A stretch of DNA of 64,000 nt from Acidovorax sp. Leaf78 (GTDB taxonomy: Bacteria > Pseudomonadota > Gammaproteobacteria > Burkholderiales > Burkholderiaceae_C): assembly GCF_001422735.1 (NCBI RefSeq), contig NZ_LMLZ01000022.1, positions 124,001 through 188,000 on the forward strand, in the 5' to 3' direction. Under the pieces are notes generated by a model that worked only from the letters and a program-made list of their open reading frames with translations, had not been told where the DNA came from and did no database searches. Below are positions 24,828-34,020 of this stretch, piece after piece; position 1 is the first letter of the stretch; the number at the start of each line of letters is the position of its first letter. The position numbers and the translations under genes are program-made.

Positions 24828-27482
24828 GTGGGACGAATAACCTCGGGACGGCAGCGTGGCCAATGGCGTACCGACGGTGTTCTGGCGGCTCTGACGGCCG
24901 CCGGCTTGACCGCGTTGCTGGTCGCCACCGGCGCCGTGCCATGGCTGGAAAACGCCGTCTATGACGCTGCATCCAGCATCACAGCGCCTGCCCCGCTCCC
25001 CGAGATCGCCATCATCGGCATCGACGATGCAAGCCTCAAAGCCTTCGGCCACCGTCCGTGGGGGCGCGACGTCGATGCCAAGCTGATCGACCAGTTGGCG
25101 GGTGCCGGCGCCAAGACCATCGTCCTGACCAGCCCCTTGTTCGAGCCGCAATCCGATCGCGGCCTCGCCCACATCCGAAAGATCCGCGAAACGCTGGCGC
25201 GCTCCGGCGACACATCGGCCACATCGACCGAGCTGAACCAGTTGGCCGCCGCAGCGGAAAACGACCTGGACACCGATGCCCGCCTAGCGGCGAGCATCCA
25301 GCGTGCGGGCAATGTCCTCCTGGCCTCTCGATACGCATCGACAGGCACGTCGGTGCCACTGCCCTCCTACGCGCACCGCAACGCGCTGGCAGACCCCGGA
25401 GCGTTCGCTGTGACGGCCAAGTCTGTCCAGTACCCCATCACCGGCCTTGGCGCAGCTGCAGCAGGCGTGGGCACCATGGCGGCGGACACGGATGCGGACG
25501 GTGTCGTGCGGCAGGTGCCGTTGCTGGTGCGCTACGACAACATCGGTCTGCCGTCGCTCGCTTTGCTGGCGGCACGCCACAGCCTGCACCTCGGCCCGAG
25601 CGACGTCCGCGTGGAAGAAGCGCCCCCCGGCCTGCGGCTGGGCGGGCTGCAGGTCGCGACCGACGCCTCTGCCGTGATGCGCCCCCGCTTTCATGCCGCG
25701 GCAGAAAACGCACCGGTCTTCCCTGTAACATCCCTGGCCAGCGTGCTGCAGGGCAAGGTGCCTTCCCAAACCTTCAGCGGAAAACTCGTTCTGGTCGGCG
25801 ACATGAGCGAAGCCCTGGCAACGCCACGGGCCCTGCCGAGCGGACAAACCGCCTACCCCGTGGAAGTGCTGGCGCACACCGTGTCCGCCATTCGGCTGGG
25901 CCAGAGCGTGCAGCGGCCGCCGTGGGCCTCGGCAGCGTCGTGGGGCGCCGCCGTGCTCGCGCTGGTGTTTGCGGCGTTGGCGCTTCCCAAGCTCTCGCGC
26001 CCCGCAGGCTGGGTGGCCGCTGCGGCATTGATCGTCGTGCTGGCGGGGCTGGAATGGGCCCTGCTGCGCCACGCAGGCCTGTGGGTGCCGTTACTGGCCG
26101 GGGTGGTGGCGCTCATTGCCGGGCTGCTCGCCCACACAGTCCTGTCATTGAAAGGCACGGCTGCCGGGGCCCAGTCGGCCGATGCGGGAGAAACCGACCG
26201 CATGATGGCGTTGGCGCTGCAGGGCCAGGGGCAACTCGACATGGCGTTCGAACGCCTGCGCAAGGTGCCGCAGAGCGATGCGGTGATGGACAACCTCTAC
26301 CACCTCGCCCAGGACTTTGAACGCAAGCGCAACTTGGCCAAGGCCAAGGCCGTCTACAAGCACATTCTTCAGCACAACCGCGACTACAAGGACGCCCGCA
26401 GCCGCTACAAGCGCGTTCGGGCCCAGCTGCAGGCAGCCGACGCGCCGACCAGCACGCCGTCGTCCCTGCCGTCGCAGTTGCCACATTTGCCGGGGGATGC
26501 GGGCGTTGCAATCCCGATGCTGGGCCGCTACCACATCGACAAGGAAATCGGGAAAGGCGCCATGGGCGTCGTGTACCAGGGTCGGGACCCCAAGATTGGC
26601 CGCGTGGTGGCGATCAAGACGCTGGCCTTGAGCGAGGAGTTCGAAGGCGATGCGCTGGTCGACGCGAGAACCCGCTTCTTTCGAGAGGCCGAGACCGCAG
26701 GACGCTTGCAGCACCCGCACATCGTGACGATCTTCGATGCCGGCGAAGAGCACGACCTGGCCTATATCGCCATGGAGTTCCTCAAAGGCGCAGACCTGGT
26801 GCCCGCATGCCGCGCTGACCAGCTGCTGCCGGTGCCCACCGTGCTTTCGATAGCGGCCCGCGTGGCCGAGGCCTTGGACTACGCCCATGCCCACCAGGTG
26901 GTGCACCGCGACATCAAGCCGGCCAACATCATGTTCGACGGCGTCACGGACACGGTGAAGGTCACGGATTTCGGCATCGCCCGCATCACGGATTCGAGCA
27001 AGACGCGCACAGGTCTCGTACTGGGCACGCCCAGCTTCATGTCGCCCGAGCAACTGGCGGGCAAGAAGGTGGACGGCAGATCTGATCTTTATTCGCTCGG
27101 CGTCACGCTGTTTCAGCTGTTGACGGGCTCGCTGCCACTGCGCGGCGAGTCGATGACGGAACTCATGCACAAGATCGCCAGCGTGGATGCGCCCGACATC
27201 CGCCAAATCAGGCCTGAACTCACCCCTGCCGTGGCCCACGCGGTAGCCACCGCCCTCCAGAAGCGCCCGGAGGCGCGCTACCAAACGGGCCGGCAATTCG
27301 CCGACGCTCTGCGGCAGGCGGGCGCTGAGGCTGGACAAACGGGTGCCCCAGAGGCCGGAGCAGTCGTCTATGATGCGGACCGCGATGCAACAGGGCATGA
27401 GATGGTGGATTTTCAGGAAACCGTGATGGAGACACCCGCGGGGCGGGCCGCGGCATCCCCGCCGATTTCAAGCGCCCGATGA
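24828..27482 (+). CDS. CHASE2-domain Ser/Thr protein kinase
   Basis: About 884 aa from GTG 24828 (a GTG at 24693 would add a basic, shadow-like stretch). An N-terminal membrane helix (LTAAGLTALLVATGAVPWL) is followed by a CHASE2 sensor (IGIDDASLKAFGHRPWGRD ... PVTSLASVLQGKVPSQTFSG), three membrane helices near residues 366-444, a TPR-like segment (about 459-533) and a Hanks kinase from about 567. Kinase motifs are complete: GKGAMGVVY, VAIKTL, VVHRDIKPANIM, VTDFGIARI and GTPSFMSPEQLAG. The tail ends DFQETVMETP, possible phospho-Thr sites. It would sense an extracytoplasmic signal and phosphorylate Ser/Thr. Its stop overlaps the phosphatase start (ATGA). Confidence 0.93.
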   Translation: MGRITSGRQRGQWRTDGVLAALTAAGLTALLVATGAVPWLENAVYDAASSITAPAPLPEIAIIGIDDASLKAFGHRPWGRDVDAKLIDQLAGAGAKTIVLTSPLFEPQSDRGLAHIRKIRETLARSGDTSATSTELNQLAAAAENDLDTDARLAASIQRAGNVLLASRYASTGTSVPLPSYAHRNALADPGAFAVTAKSVQYPITGLGAAAAGVGTMAADTDADGVVRQVPLLVRYDNIGLPSLALLAARHSLHLGPSDVRVEEAPPGLRLGGLQVATDASAVMRPRFHAAAENAPVFPVTSLASVLQGKVPSQTFSGKLVLVGDMSEALATPRALPSGQTAYPVEVLAHTVSAIRLGQSVQRPPWASAASWGAAVLALVFAALALPKLSRPAGWVAAAALIVVLAGLEWALLRHAGLWVPLLAGVVALIAGLLAHTVLSLKGTAAGAQSADAGETDRMMALALQGQGQLDMAFERLRKVPQSDAVMDNLYHLAQDFERKRNLAKAKAVYKHILQHNRDYKDARSRYKRVRAQLQAADAPTSTPSSLPSQLPHLPGDAGVAIPMLGRYHIDKEIGKGAMGVVYQGRDPKIGRVVAIKTLALSEEFEGDALVDARTRFFREAETAGRLQHPHIVTIFDAGEEHDLAYIAMEFLKGADLVPACRADQLLPVPTVLSIAARVAEALDYAHAHQVVHRDIKPANIMFDGVTDTVKVTDFGIARITDSSKTRTGLVLGTPSFMSPEQLAGKKVDGRSDLYSLGVTLFQLLTGSLPLRGESMTELMHKIASVDAPDIRQIRPELTPAVAHAVATALQKRPEARYQTGRQFADALRQAGAEAGQTGAPEAGAVVYDADRDATGHEMVDFQETVMETPAGRAAASPPISSAR

Positions 27483-28288
27483 CGCTCGCCCCAACATCCA
27501 TGACCTACGAATTTTTCGCGCGGACTGACAAGGGTCGCGTGCGTACGAACAATGAAGACGCGGTAGCTGTCGACCGCGATGCGCAGGTCGCCATCCTGGC
27601 CGATGGCATGGGGGGCTACAACGCCGGCGAGGTCGCCAGCGGCATGGCCACCACCTTCATCCGTACCGAGATGTCCCGCTGGCTCGGCCAGGCCGGCACC
27701 ACGCCGCAAACCACGGACGTCCGCCGGGCATTGGAGATCTGCGTGGAAAACGCCAACCATGCCATTCTGGGGGCGTCGTTGTCGAACCCCCAATATGCGG
27801 GCATGGGCACCACGCTGGTGGTCGGCGTCTTTCACGGCAGCCGGCTGATTCTGGGCCACATCGGCGATTCACGCTGCTACCGCCTGCGCGATGGTGCGAT
27901 GCAACAGATCACACGCGACCACTCCTGGCTGCAGGAGCAGGTCGATGCAGGCTTGCTCACGGCCCAGCAGGCGGCGTTGTCCACCAACCGCAACCTCGTC
28001 ACCCGCGCGCTGGGCGTGGAGCCGAACGTGATGATGGAAGTCAACGAGTTTCAGGTGGCGCCCAACGACCTGTTTCTCATGTGCTCCGACGGCCTGACCG
28101 ACATGGTGGCCGACGCGGACCTGGCCGAACTCGTCCGTGCGCCGATACCGCTGGAAGAAAAAGCCACACTGCTCGTCGACACCGCCAACGCGAACGGTGG
28201 CCGTGATAACGTGAGCGTACTGCTGGTGCAGGCTGCGGCAGGAGGTAAAAAACGCAGCCTTGTGTCCCGATTGCTAGGAGCCTCTTGA
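27479..28288 (+). CDS. PP2C-type Ser/Thr protein phosphatase
   Basis: A 269-aa PPM/PP2C enzyme that would reverse the upstream kinase. The metal-binding motifs are intact: RVRTNNEDAVAVD, ILADGMGGYNAGE, GTTLVVGVF, HIGDSRCYRLRDG, CSDGLTDMVADADL and GGRDNVSVLLVQ. The ATG at 27479 overlaps the kinase stop; a second ATG at 27500 is also possible. Kinase-phosphatase pairs coupled this way usually act on the same substrates. Cytoplasmic. Confidence 0.93.
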   Translation: MTLAPTSMTYEFFARTDKGRVRTNNEDAVAVDRDAQVAILADGMGGYNAGEVASGMATTFIRTEMSRWLGQAGTTPQTTDVRRALEICVENANHAILGASLSNPQYAGMGTTLVVGVFHGSRLILGHIGDSRCYRLRDGAMQQITRDHSWLQEQVDAGLLTAQQAALSTNRNLVTRALGVEPNVMMEVNEFQVAPNDLFLMCSDGLTDMVADADLAELVRAPIPLEEKATLLVDTANANGGRDNVSVLLVQAAAGGKKRSLVSRLLGAS

Positions 28289-28332
28289 AGGGCTCCCAAC
28301 ACAACAATTACTCATCACATCAGGAGTGGATC

Positions 28333-28989
28333 ATGCCCAAAATGATCGTTTCAATCGACGGCGTCGTCATCAAGGAAGTCCAGCTGACCAAAGAGCGCAC
28401 CACGCTCGGCCGTCGGCCGTACAACGACATCGTGATCGATAACCTTGCGGTCAGTGGCGAACATGCAGTGATCCACATGCTGGAGCAGGATGTCGAAATC
28501 GAAGACCTGGGCAGCACCAACGGCACCTATGTAAATGCCAAGGCGGTCAAGCGCCAGGAACTGCGCAACGGCGACACCATCGAGGTGGGCAAGTACAAGA
28601 TCCGCTTCATGCACGAGGCCGAAGGGCAGAACTTCGAGAAGACGATGATCTTCAAGCCGGGGATGGTGCCACCGCCCATCGGAGCGGCATCTCGTCCTGC
28701 GCCGCTGGCAGCAGCAGCGCATCCGCCCATTTCGGCAGTCATCCGGGTCATGTCTGGCGCGGCAGCGGGTCGTGAGGTGTCCCTTCTGAAGGTGGTCACC
28801 ACCATCGGTAAACCCGGCGTGGCTGTGGCGTCCATCACCAAGCGCCACCATGGATTTGTGCTGGCCCATGTGGAAGGCCCCGACATGCCGCTGCTCAACG
28901 GGGCGGCGATCAGCGCGTCACCCGTGCCGCTGAAAAACGGCGACCGGCTGGAATTGGCCGGGACGGAAATGCAGTTCGAGCAGAGCTGA
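28333..28989 (+). CDS. FHA-domain phosphothreonine adaptor (one canonical, one degenerate FHA)
   Basis: A 218-aa protein with AGGAG upstream of the ATG. Residues about 1-95 are a canonical FHA domain: TLGRRPYNDIVIDN, the phosphothreonine-binding VSGEHAVIH, and DLGSTNGTYVNAKAV. A linker includes NFEKTMIFKPG, a Thr that resembles kinase target sites. Residues about 135-218 look like a second, decayed FHA fold (TTIGKPGVAVASITKRHHGF ... PLLNGAAI ... LKNGDRLEL) without the Arg/Ser pair. It is likely the effector or scaffold that reads the kinase output. Confidence 0.9.
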   Translation: MPKMIVSIDGVVIKEVQLTKERTTLGRRPYNDIVIDNLAVSGEHAVIHMLEQDVEIEDLGSTNGTYVNAKAVKRQELRNGDTIEVGKYKIRFMHEAEGQNFEKTMIFKPGMVPPPIGAASRPAPLAAAAHPPISAVIRVMSGAAAGREVSLLKVVTTIGKPGVAVASITKRHHGFVLAHVEGPDMPLLNGAAISASPVPLKNGDRLELAGTEMQFEQS

Positions 28990-29076
28990 CGGGCAGGCTG
29001 AATGAACGGGCCGACCTGCATCGCCTGAGCTTTTGGCCCAAACTTCCGATTCCCAGCATCACCCACGCCGGAAATC

Positions 29077-31338
29077 ATGTGGAAGAACATCGCGCAGCTG
29101 GCTCGCCGACGCTGGCGGCGCACGGCAGTGACGCTGGTCCCTCTCGTCTTTGCGCTGCTGCACCTGTCCGGCATTCTTCCCCTGCCGATGCTGGAGCGGC
29201 TGGACAACATCTTTTATGACATCCGATTGCGCGCCACCATGCCGCGCACCTTGGACGAACGCATTGTCATCGTCGATATCGATGAAAAAAGCCTGGAGCG
29301 GGTAGGCCACTGGCCCTGGGGCCGCGACAAGATGGCCACCCTTGCCACAGAGCTGTTCGAGCGGCAACAGGTGGCCGTCGTGGGCTTCGATGTTCTTTTT
29401 GCAGAGGCCGATGGGAGCTCGGGACTCCGTAACCTGCAACAGCTGGCACAAGGCGCGCTAAGCGACCAACCGGCATTCAGAACACAGCTGGAGCGTCTGG
29501 CGCCATCTCTGGACTTCGACTCCCTCTTCGCTGAATCATTGAAGGGGCGCCCGGCGGTGCTGGGCTACTACCTCACCAGTGACAAGGAGGGTCGAACCAA
29601 AGGCATCCTACCGCCTCCTGCACTTTCGTCAGAACGCTTGCGTGGCCTGCCCCTCAAGACATATTCGTGGGGAGGGTATGGCAGCAATATCGACATCATC
29701 GCTGGTGCGGTGCCCGTCGCAGGCTTCTTCAACTCAGTGACCGATGAAGACGGAGTGGTGCGTGCCTTGCCTTTGCTCGCAGAGTACCAAGGCAGGTACT
29801 ATGAATCGCTTGCATTGGCGATGTTTCGCACCGCGTTGGGCCTGCCCGAAATCCACCCCGGCTTTGCAAACCCTGCGCCGGATGGCACCTATGACACGCT
29901 GCACAGTGTTGCACTGGTTCAGGACGGGCGTTCGCTGGCTCTCCCGGTGGATGACCGATTGGCCACCCTTATTCCCTTCCGTGGCCCCGGCGACGTTGGC
30001 GGTGGGTCGTTTCGCTATCTCTCCGCTTCGGACGTTTTGGAGGGCAAACTCCCTCCCAACGAGCTCAAGGATCGGATGATCCTGGTTGGGTCCACAGCGC
30101 CGGGTTTGCTGGATTTGAGAGTCACGCCGGTAGGCCGCGCCTATCCCGGCGTCGAGACGCATGCCAATGTCTTGTCTGCGTTTCTCGACGGCAAGAACAT
30201 TGTCCGACCGGACTATGCCGTCGGGTTTGACGCATTGCAGCTTGTGTGCGCGGGCTTGCTGCTGGCATTTGCGTTGCCCGCGCTGTCCGCCGCATGGGCT
30301 GTCTTGCTGAGTGTGGGGTTGGTGAGCGGCTTGACCGTTCTCAATCTGTGGCTCTACCTCAGCCACGGTCTGGCACTGCCCCTGGCCAGCGCGGTCGTGA
30401 TGGTTCTTTTGGCGTTCACGCTGAACATGGTCTATGGCTATTTTGTGGAAAGCCGCTCCAAACGTGAATTGGCCGCTCTTTTTGGCACCTACGTACCCCC
30501 AGAACTGGTGGATGAGATGGTGAAGGAGCCCGACAATTACAGCATGCAGGCCAGCAACCAAGAGTTGACGGTGATGTTTTGCGACATGCGGGGGTTCACC
30601 GCAATGTCTGAACAGATGGAGCCGTTGCAGTTGCAGGCCTTGCTCAATGACGTGTTCAGCAGACTGACGCATATCATCCGCAGCCACCGCGGCACGATCG
30701 ACAAATACATGGGAGACTGTGTGATGGCGTTTTGGGGTGCACCGGTTGCGACCCCGGATCACGCCCGATTGGCCGTGCAGGCTGCTCTTGACATGGCCCG
30801 GGCCATCAAAGAGGTGAACCTGCTGCACCGAGAGCGGGGTCTGCCGGAGATCGGTATTGGTATTGGACTCAACACGGGCAATATGTGTGTGGGTGATATG
30901 GGATCAGATATAAGGCGCAGTTACACAGTGATTGGTGATTCGGTAAATCTGGCTTCGCGGCTGGAAGGCCTCTCCAAGAAGTATGCAGTGCTTACCGTTG
31001 TGAGCGAAACTACGCGTATCCAGGCAGTCCACTTCATTTGGCAAGAGTTAGATCGAGTACGTGTTAAAGGTAAAGCAGAGTCGGTTGCAATTTTCACCCC
31101 TGTTGCTCAGCTAGACGCCACAATGGCAGGACGGTCCCACGAACTCTCTCTTTGGCAAAATTTTCTCGTGGCTTATCGCGCTCAAGACTGGACAATATGC
31201 AACGAGCTTATAGCGGATTTAATGCAAATCCAACCCTCGTCTGGTCTTTATAGCATGTACGGTTCCCGCGTACAGGGTCGGCTTATGCGACCTTTTGACC
31301 CCAAGTGGGACGGCGCGAACAATTTCGACACTAAATAA
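29077..31338 (+). CDS. CHASE2-domain class III adenylate/guanylate cyclase
   Basis: A 753-aa membrane cyclase built like the CyaB group: an N-terminal helix (VTLVPLVFALLHLSGILPL), a CHASE2 sensor (IVDIDEKSLERVGHWPWGRD ... FDVLFAEAD), three membrane helices near residues 385-460 and a class III catalytic domain from about 495. Metal-binding Asp residues are in VMFCDMRGFTAMSE and YMGDCVMAFWG; RRSYTVIGDSVNLASRLEGL completes the site. Expected product cAMP. Base composition shifts from GC-rich to near 46-50% GC towards its 3' end. A phosphodiesterase gene follows after 15 bp. Confidence 0.93.
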   Translation: MWKNIAQLARRRWRRTAVTLVPLVFALLHLSGILPLPMLERLDNIFYDIRLRATMPRTLDERIVIVDIDEKSLERVGHWPWGRDKMATLATELFERQQVAVVGFDVLFAEADGSSGLRNLQQLAQGALSDQPAFRTQLERLAPSLDFDSLFAESLKGRPAVLGYYLTSDKEGRTKGILPPPALSSERLRGLPLKTYSWGGYGSNIDIIAGAVPVAGFFNSVTDEDGVVRALPLLAEYQGRYYESLALAMFRTALGLPEIHPGFANPAPDGTYDTLHSVALVQDGRSLALPVDDRLATLIPFRGPGDVGGGSFRYLSASDVLEGKLPPNELKDRMILVGSTAPGLLDLRVTPVGRAYPGVETHANVLSAFLDGKNIVRPDYAVGFDALQLVCAGLLLAFALPALSAAWAVLLSVGLVSGLTVLNLWLYLSHGLALPLASAVVMVLLAFTLNMVYGYFVESRSKRELAALFGTYVPPELVDEMVKEPDNYSMQASNQELTVMFCDMRGFTAMSEQMEPLQLQALLNDVFSRLTHIIRSHRGTIDKYMGDCVMAFWGAPVATPDHARLAVQAALDMARAIKEVNLLHRERGLPEIGIGIGLNTGNMCVGDMGSDIRRSYTVIGDSVNLASRLEGLSKKYAVLTVVSETTRIQAVHFIWQELDRVRVKGKAESVAIFTPVAQLDATMAGRSHELSLWQNFLVAYRAQDWTICNELIADLMQIQPSSGLYSMYGSRVQGRLMRPFDPKWDGANNFDTK

Positions 31339-31353
31339 ACACAGGCTGCGCCC

Positions 31354-32145
31354 ATGAAAATTCGTGTGCTGGGTTGCTCTGGTGCCATAGCAAGGGACTG
31401 CCGGACCACCTCATTTCTCGTCAACCACAGCGTTTTGATTGATGCGGGGACGGGCGTCGGCGATTTAACGCTCGAAGAAATGCGAAAGATTGACCATGTT
31501 TTTCTCACTCATTCCCATCTCGATCACATCGCAGCACTTCCGTTAATGCTTGACGCTGTGTCGTCAATGCGCAGCGCACCAGTGCAGATCCATGCGCTCC
31601 CAGCAACCATCGAGGCTCTGCGAACGCATGTCTTCAACAACGTTATCTGGCCAAATTTCGAGGCACTTCCCTCGTCGGACCAGCCTTTCATGCGGTTTTT
31701 CCCTTTGCAAATCGGGGAACAGCGTAACGCGTCCGGTTTGTTGATAGAAGCCCTTCCCGCAGTCCACACAGTTCCAGCCTTGGGCTATGCCATATGTGGC
31801 ATTTCCGGTTGGTGGGTATTCACTGGAGACACCGAACGCAATCCCGAATTCTGGAAGCGATTGAACAAGTTGCCGGTAAAGATGCTTGTTATTGAAACAG
31901 CGTTTAGCGAGCGCGAAAACGCTTTAGCTCGTCTTTCTAAACACCTGGCGCCTTGCACTCTTATTGAAGAGCTGCAGCACTTTAAGTGCGGAGACTGCAA
32001 GATCTACATCACCCATACAAAGCCAGCGGAAACAGACGTGATTATGCAGGAAATCCAAGCAATGCTTAATGTGGCATCGGCGCACAGCGCCTCAGCGTCT
32101 TTAGGAATCAACTGGCTCCGTGCAGGCGATGAATTTTTTGTCTGA
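31354..32145 (+). CDS. Metallo-beta-lactamase-fold cyclic nucleotide phosphodiesterase (class II-like)
   Basis: A 263-aa MBL-fold protein. The zinc motif HSHLDH is at residues 53-58 and matches the class II cyclic-nucleotide phosphodiesterase signature (HxHLDH); further metal ligands are likely in AVHTVPALGYA, VFTGDTERN and YITHTKPAE. It lies 15 bp after the cyclase, so synthesis and breakdown of the same cyclic nucleotide would be encoded together. Lower GC than most of the window. Substrate cAMP is inference from family and context. Confidence 0.85.
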   Translation: MKIRVLGCSGAIARDCRTTSFLVNHSVLIDAGTGVGDLTLEEMRKIDHVFLTHSHLDHIAALPLMLDAVSSMRSAPVQIHALPATIEALRTHVFNNVIWPNFEALPSSDQPFMRFFPLQIGEQRNASGLLIEALPAVHTVPALGYAICGISGWWVFTGDTERNPEFWKRLNKLPVKMLVIETAFSERENALARLSKHLAPCTLIEELQHFKCGDCKIYITHTKPAETDVIMQEIQAMLNVASAHSASASLGINWLRAGDEFFV

Positions 32146-32380
32146 ACCGATCTGCATCAGAGTTGCGCAGCGCAGATTAACGCACTGCGCATGCGACACG
32201 TACACGCAATTGAAATCCGCAGATGGCCAAGTCTCAAAAGACACGTAAGAAGCAATTGGTGACACTCTTGGCAGAACAAAATTGTCACTCACTCCCTTAA
32301 GTACAGTTTTGCACTTCTCCAGGTACCCCGCCTCTACAGACATGGCCTCGAAAGTTGTTAACTTGTAAGCAGATGATAGG

Positions 32381-32396
32381 TGGCACAGGAATTGCT
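32381..32396 (+). promoter_or_regulatory. Sigma-54 promoter of the first pilin gene
   Basis: TGGCAC-AGGAA-TTGCT matches the -24/-12 consensus TGGCAC-N5-TTGCW exactly, 68 bp upstream of the pilin ATG. Pilin genes are commonly sigma-54 dependent with the PilS-PilR system (established in Pseudomonas and others). Confidence 0.9.
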
Positions 32397-32463
32397 TAAC
32401 AGTAGCAGACCTGAAGAGTCGTTCTGCAGGTTGTTAGTTGCAATTGACTTCCAAGGAGTTTTT

Positions 32464-33036
32464 ATGAAGCGTTTCATGCAAAAGGGTTTCACCCTGATCG
32501 AACTGATGATCGTGGTGGCCATCATCGGCATTCTGGCGGCTGTTGCTCTCCCCGCTTACCAAGACTACACCGTGCGCGCACGCGTGACTGAAGGCTTGTC
32601 CTTGGCTGGCTCGGCCAAGACGGCGGTAGCAGAAACCTTCACCAATGCCAACGGTGGCAAAGTCATCGCTTACCCTGGCTTCGGTGCCCAGCCTGCTCCC
32701 GCTGTTGGCGAGTCGGTCTACGGCTACACCTACACCAAAGGTTCCGTCGTGGATAGCGTCGCGATTGCAGAAATTACAGACGTGACTGCGCCCGTCTTGA
32801 ATACATCTGGCGTTATCACAGTGACCTATCTGAAGACCGGTGCTGCGGGCGCCGCCATGGACAAGGTTGCGGCCGGCTCCAATGTGTTGTACCTGACTCC
32901 CGGTTCTGGCCTCGTGAACAATTCTGCCAACCCTGCTGCCGCGCTGGTCCAATCCGACCCTGTTGTCTGGGGCTGCGGCGTGAAGTCTACGCCAGTGTTC
33001 AAGTACGTACCCGCCAACTGCCGCTTCGTGAAGTAA
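32464..33036 (+). CDS. pilA: Type IV pilin (PilA-like), pilin 1
   Basis: A 190-aa prepilin. The leader MKRFMQKG is cut before Phe ([20 protein letters not shown]), with Glu5 of the mature chain present. The C-terminal pair of Cys residues (VWGCGVKS and VPANCRF) makes the D-region disulfide. It has its own sigma-54 promoter and an intrinsic terminator at 33077-33103, so it is a strongly expressed single-gene unit and probably the major pilin. An AAGGAG site precedes the ATG. Confidence 0.95.
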   Translation: MKRFMQKGFTLIELMIVVAIIGILAAVALPAYQDYTVRARVTEGLSLAGSAKTAVAETFTNANGGKVIAYPGFGAQPAPAVGESVYGYTYTKGSVVDSVAIAEITDVTAPVLNTSGVITVTYLKTGAAGAAMDKVAAGSNVLYLTPGSGLVNNSANPAAALVQSDPVVWGCGVKSTPVFKYVPANCRFVK

Positions 33037-33076
33037 AGCAGGGCCTTAAAGTCCACGGGGATCGCCCCTGATGCAC

Positions 33077-33103
33077 AAAAGCGCCCTTAATGGGCGCTTT
33101 TTT
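33077..33103 (+). terminator. Intrinsic terminator after pilin 1
   Basis: GCGCCC-TTAAT-GGGCGC stem-loop (33081-33097) preceded by AAAA and followed by six T. 40 bp after the pilin stop. Confidence 0.92.
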
Positions 33104-33129
33104 CATTTCCGATCTTTAGTCGCTTGAGA

Positions 33130-33924
33130 ATGACCCCTACTGTTACCCTGTCCACCCCTAACCCTGTTCGAATCTCGGCGCGTCGTGCAAGCCTTGTGCA
33201 TCTTCTAGTATCGCTGGCAGTTGCACTCTTGGTAGCCATGCTGATTTTCTTAGTTTGGTATCCTTGGCCGCTGCACACAATGCTGGGGGGCTTGGGCCTG
33301 CTAGGGCTTGTTGCAGGGGTTGATGCCGTCTGCGGCCCTATGCTTACATTCCTACTATGGAACGACCGCAAAACGAAGCTTGCGCTGACTGTAGATTGCA
33401 CGCTTATTGCATGTATTCAAATCGCGGCTCTGGGGTATGGACTGTACACAGTAGCAGAAGGGCGACCAGTACATGTTGTCTTTGAGGTAGACAGGCTGCG
33501 CGTTGTTAGCGCGGTTGATATCGACTCCGCAGATTTGCCACAGGCCTCGCCGGAGCTCCGTGTGTTGCCCTGGACTGGCCCGACTTGGCTAAGCGTACGG
33601 GCTCCACGAGATAGTGACGAATTGCTGAATAGTGTCGAGCTTTCTCTGGCGGGTAAGGAGCCATCAGTGCGTCCTGGATGGTGGCAAAGCTATTCCGAGG
33701 GAGTACCTGACATGCTGAAGCGTGCTCGCCCTCTGGATTTGTTAGCAAGCGCCAGGTCTGCCCAGCGGCCTTTACTGGATAAAGCCGTGAAGGAGGCGGG
33801 AGTGGACGTGGCTGATTTGGTATGGTTACCTTTGGTAAGCCGTCGCAGTATGGAATGGATTGTATTGCTCCACCGCACAACTGGCCAACCACTCGCCTAC
33901 GCACCCATTGACGGATTTTTCTGA
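33130..33924 (+). CDS. TfpX/TfpZ family type IV pilin accessory protein
   Basis: A 264-aa membrane protein. Helices lie near residues 20-46 (LVSLAVALLVAMLIFLVWYP), 52-73 (LGGLGLLGLVAGVDAVCGPM) and 85-105. The motifs WYPWPLHTMLGGLGLLGL, DAVCGPMLTFLLWNDRK and DGFF at the C-terminus are characteristic of the TfpX/TfpZ accessory proteins found beside pilin genes in Moraxella, Acinetobacter and relatives. These chaperone or tune assembly of the neighbouring pilin. It is placed between two pilin genes. Start ATG at 33130 rather than the TTG at 33124. Confidence 0.85.
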   Translation: MTPTVTLSTPNPVRISARRASLVHLLVSLAVALLVAMLIFLVWYPWPLHTMLGGLGLLGLVAGVDAVCGPMLTFLLWNDRKTKLALTVDCTLIACIQIAALGYGLYTVAEGRPVHVVFEVDRLRVVSAVDIDSADLPQASPELRVLPWTGPTWLSVRAPRDSDELLNSVELSLAGKEPSVRPGWWQSYSEGVPDMLKRARPLDLLASARSAQRPLLDKAVKEAGVDVADLVWLPLVSRRSMEWIVLLHRTTGQPLAYAPIDGFF

Positions 33925-33948
33925 AATTCGCGGTGCACTTTATTCCAC

Positions 33949-33964
33949 AGGCATGAAAGCTGCT
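33949..33964 (+). promoter_or_regulatory. Possible sigma-54 promoter of pilin 2
   Basis: AGGCAT-GAAAG-CTGCT keeps the GG/GC dinucleotides at the right spacing and matches 8 of 11 consensus bases. It lies 57 bp upstream of the pilin 2 ATG. Weaker than the pilin 1 promoter. Confidence 0.4.
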
Positions 33965-34020
33965 GAAACATGCCGATGATCGGGTAGACATCTAGCCACA
34001 AGTCTAGGCAGGAGAAATTT

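Noticed and set aside
28333..28989. Type VI secretion regulation (PpkA/PppA/Fha) by the kinase-phosphatase-FHA genes
   Set aside because: No T6SS structural gene is in the window, and the neighbours are a cyclase and pilins.
32101..32343. 80-codon minus-strand frame between the phosphodiesterase and pilin 1
   Set aside because: No convincing ribosome site or domain, overlaps the phosphodiesterase end and lies in the pilin upstream region. Its composition is less biased than other shadows, so a small protein cannot be fully excluded.
33165..33185. tRNA-like T-arm sequence TTCGAATC
   Set aside because: It is inside the TfpX coding frame and no cloverleaf surrounds it.
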